Below, in pieces: positions 32,888 through 34,255 of a stretch of 34,255 nucleotides of DNA. Both the position numbers and the translations under genes were made by a program. Origin of the DNA: Egaibacter sp046050465 (GTDB lineage: Bacteria > Pseudomonadota > Gammaproteobacteria > Burkholderiales > Burkholderiaceae_C); contig JBJOPS010000038.1 of assembly GCA_046050465.1 (NCBI GenBank), positions 1-34,255 on the forward strand, in the 5' to 3' direction. The notes under the pieces were generated by a model. That model made no database searches and was not told the origin of the DNA. It saw nothing but the letters and a program-made list of their open reading frames with translations. The first letter of the stretch is position 1. Every line of letters starts with the position of its first letter.

Positions 32888-33573
32888 CAGTTCGCTCCTT
32901 TCGCGGCATCGCCTTTAGCCTTGGCCTTGACGGCAGGGCGGACAGTTACAAAACCACCAGCCGAACCGGGAATCGCACCCTTGATCAACAGCAATTGACG
33001 CGCTTCGTCGATACGAATCACATCAAGGTTTTGCGTAGTAACTGTATCGTCACCCAAATGACCTGTCATGCGCTTGCCAGGAAACACGCGACCAGGATCC
33101 TGAGCCATACCAATGGAGCCAGGAACATTGTGAGAACGACTGTTACCGTGCGACGCACGTTGAGAGCTCATGTTGTGGCGCTTGATGGTGCCGGCGTAAC
33201 CCTTACCAATGCTCGCACCCTGCACATCGACCTTCTGCCCGACAACGAACACGGCAGACACAGGCACAGTTGCACCCGCTTTGTACTGGGAAGCAGCATC
33301 AGCTGCGATACGGAATTCCCGGCTGATTTCACCAGCCTCAACGCCGGCTTTTGCAAGGTGGCCAGCCGCGGGCTTGGTTACACGCGAAGCTTTTCGCGAA
33401 CCGAACGTCACCTGCAAGGCAACGTAGCCGTCATTCTCTTTGGTTTTAACCTGGGTCACACGGTTGTTTGACACATCCACCACCGTCACAGGAACTGCAT
33501 CCCCGTCATCGGTGAATAGGCGCATCATGCCAACCTTGCGTCCCAGCAATCCCAAGTGATTGCTTTGACTCAT
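32887..33573 (-). CDS. rplC: 50S ribosomal protein L3
   Basis: A 228-residue early-assembly 50S protein, with GLLGRKVGMMRLFTDDGDAV at the start and the conserved SHGNSRSHNVPGSIGMAQDP loop. The ATG at 33573 has GGAG 8 bases upstream; the longer open frame to 33666 lies in the leader region. It is the first gene after an internal promoter. Confidence 0.97.
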   Translation of the reverse strand: MSQSNHLGLLGRKVGMMRLFTDDGDAVPVTVVDVSNNRVTQVKTKENDGYVALQVTFGSRKASRVTKPAAGHLAKAGVEAGEISREFRIAADAASQYKAGATVPVSAVFVVGQKVDVQGASIGKGYAGTIKRHNMSSQRASHGNSRSHNVPGSIGMAQDPGRVFPGKRMTGHLGDDTVTTQNLDVIRIDEARQLLLIKGAIPGSAGGFVTVRPAVKAKAKGDAAKGAN

Positions 33574-33651
33574 TGTTTTCTCCGTAACCTTCACCGCGGC
33601 AACTTCAATTGGCCACCACGTTTTTGTGTGAAAGACTGTTAATGATTCTCT

Positions 33652-33678
33652 GGCAGAAACGACCAAGCCATTTCTGCC
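33652..33678 (-). promoter_or_regulatory. 5' leader hairpin of the rplC transcript
   Basis: GGCAGAAA (33652-33659) and TTTCTGCC (33671-33678) form a perfect 8-bp stem with an 11-base loop, at the very start of the transcript predicted from the promoter at 33688-33716. A role in L4-type autoregulation or RNA stability is an inference. Confidence 0.5.
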
Positions 33679-33687
33679 GAGCCTTAG

Positions 33688-33716
33688 AGTATATCCCGAA
33701 CTTTGCAGCCGGGCAA
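33688..33716 (-). promoter_or_regulatory. Sigma-70 promoter upstream of rplC
   Basis: On the minus strand TTGCCC (33711-33716), a 17-bp spacer and TATACT (33688-33693). The predicted start near 33680 gives a leader of about 107 bases before rplC. It lies between rpsJ and rplC, so rplC onward can be transcribed apart from tuf-rpsJ. Confidence 0.75.
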
Positions 33717-33766
33717 GCCCCTCAAAGACCCACTTTGACGTTTTTCAATCGGCAAGAAAAGCCGTT

Positions 33767-34081
33767 TTATTGCAGCTTGATTTCCACGTCCACGCCCGCA
33801 GGCAGATCAAGCTTCATCAGGGCATCAACTGTTTTATCTGTTGGATCAACGATATCCATCAAGCGCTGGTGCGTTCGAATTTCCAGTTGATCTCGGCTTG
33901 TTTTGTTGACGTGCGGGGAGCGCAAAACGTCAAAACGCTTCATGCGGGTTGGCAAGGGCACGGGGCCTTTGACAATCGCGCCGGTGCGCTTGGCGGTGTC
34001 CACAATCTCGGCGGCCGATTGGTCGATAAGCTTGTAATCAAACGCCTTGAGGCGAATGCGGATTTTTTGTTTGGTAGCCAT
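33767..34081 (-). CDS. rpsJ: 30S ribosomal protein S10 / NusE
   Basis: A 104-residue protein of the 30S head that also acts as NusE in antitermination. MATKQKIRIRLKAFDYKLID and the conserved RTHQRLMDIVDPTDKTVDAL are present. It starts 22 bp after tuf and is separated from rplC by 193 bp holding a promoter, so it probably belongs to the tuf transcript. Confidence 0.98.
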   Translation of the reverse strand: MATKQKIRIRLKAFDYKLIDQSAAEIVDTAKRTGAIVKGPVPLPTRMKRFDVLRSPHVNKTSRDQLEIRTHQRLMDIVDPTDKTVDALMKLDLPAGVDVEIKLQ

Positions 34082-34103
34082 GGTAATTCCTTATGTTTGC
34101 GAA

Positions 34104-34255
34104 TTACGCAATAATTTTGGCCACAACCCCGGCACCCACCGTCTTGCCACCTTCGCGGATGGCGAAACGCAGACCTTCTTCCATGGCGATCGGGTTGATC
34201 AGCTTCACCGTGATCGATACGTTGTCGCCCGGCATCACCATTTCCTTGCCTTCTG
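34104..34255 (-). CDS. tuf: Elongation factor Tu, C-terminal end only
   Basis: The last 49 codons of EF-Tu: EGKEMVMPGDNVSITVKLIN, AMEEGLRFAIREGGKTVGAG and the end VVAKIIA, in domain 3. The rest lies beyond the right edge. It delivers aminoacyl-tRNA to the ribosome. The order tuf-rpsJ-rplC is the common proteobacterial str/S10 junction. Confidence 0.97.
   Translation of the reverse strand, partial: EGKEMVMPGDNVSITVKLINPIAMEEGLRFAIREGGKTVGAGVVAKIIA

Overview
The window looks like a chromosomal segment of a betaproteobacterium of the family Comamonadaceae, probably near Rhodoferax, Polaromonas or Albidiferax. This rests on the GC-rich coding, the protein sequences of the ATP synthase and ribosomal genes, the order dat / DUF493 / lipB / lipA, an EIIA-Man / HPr / EI phosphotransferase set, and a cytochrome c' / b561 pair. 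The genus is an inference.

Layout from left to right. (1) Positions 1-6435, minus strand: the F0F1 ATP synthase operon atpI-B-E-F-H-A-G-D, with atpD running off the left edge, and a probable promoter at about 6513. (2) Positions 6603-8351, plus strand: a CopD-like membrane protein, a D-amino-acid transaminase-like enzyme and a DUF493 protein. (3) Positions 8352-15059, plus strand: an inserted block encoding a Fic AMP-transferase, a type III-like DNA methyltransferase (Mod), a DUF3800 protein, a 37-codon small ORF with its own ribosome binding site, and a type III-like restriction helicase/nuclease (Res). (4) Positions 15056-16822: lipB and lipA, the lipoate pathway that normally follows DUF493. 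The res stop codon overlaps the lipB start codon, so the defence block is spliced into a housekeeping operon. (5) Positions 16918-20429: a solitary HipA/YjjJ-type kinase, an aldo-keto reductase of the YghZ family and an EamA exporter. (6) Positions 20450-25475, minus strand: a compact operon of DUF4197 protein, lipoprotein, MFS transporter, EIIA-Man, HPr and Enzyme I. (7) Positions 25491-28499: TlpA-like thioredoxin, cytochrome c', cytochrome b561, an acetyltransferase and a peroxiredoxin. (8) Positions 28616-34255, minus strand: the S10 ribosomal protein operon (rplC to rpsQ), preceded by rpsJ and the end of tuf.

The most interesting signals are two. One is the Fic-Mod-DUF3800-sORF-Res block, whose last gene is translationally overlapped with lipB and whose first gene is preceded by four alternating copies of CTTTAAT. 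The other is a short dispersed repeat of about 60 bp that occurs five times. Three copies lie in frame inside dat, mod and res (in three different reading registers), one lies upstream of the aldo-keto reductase, and one adjoins and partly forms a terminator between tlpA and the cytochrome c' gene. A second, different palindromic insertion lies in frame inside lipB. This behaviour resembles the Rickettsia palindromic elements, which insert into coding genes without breaking them.
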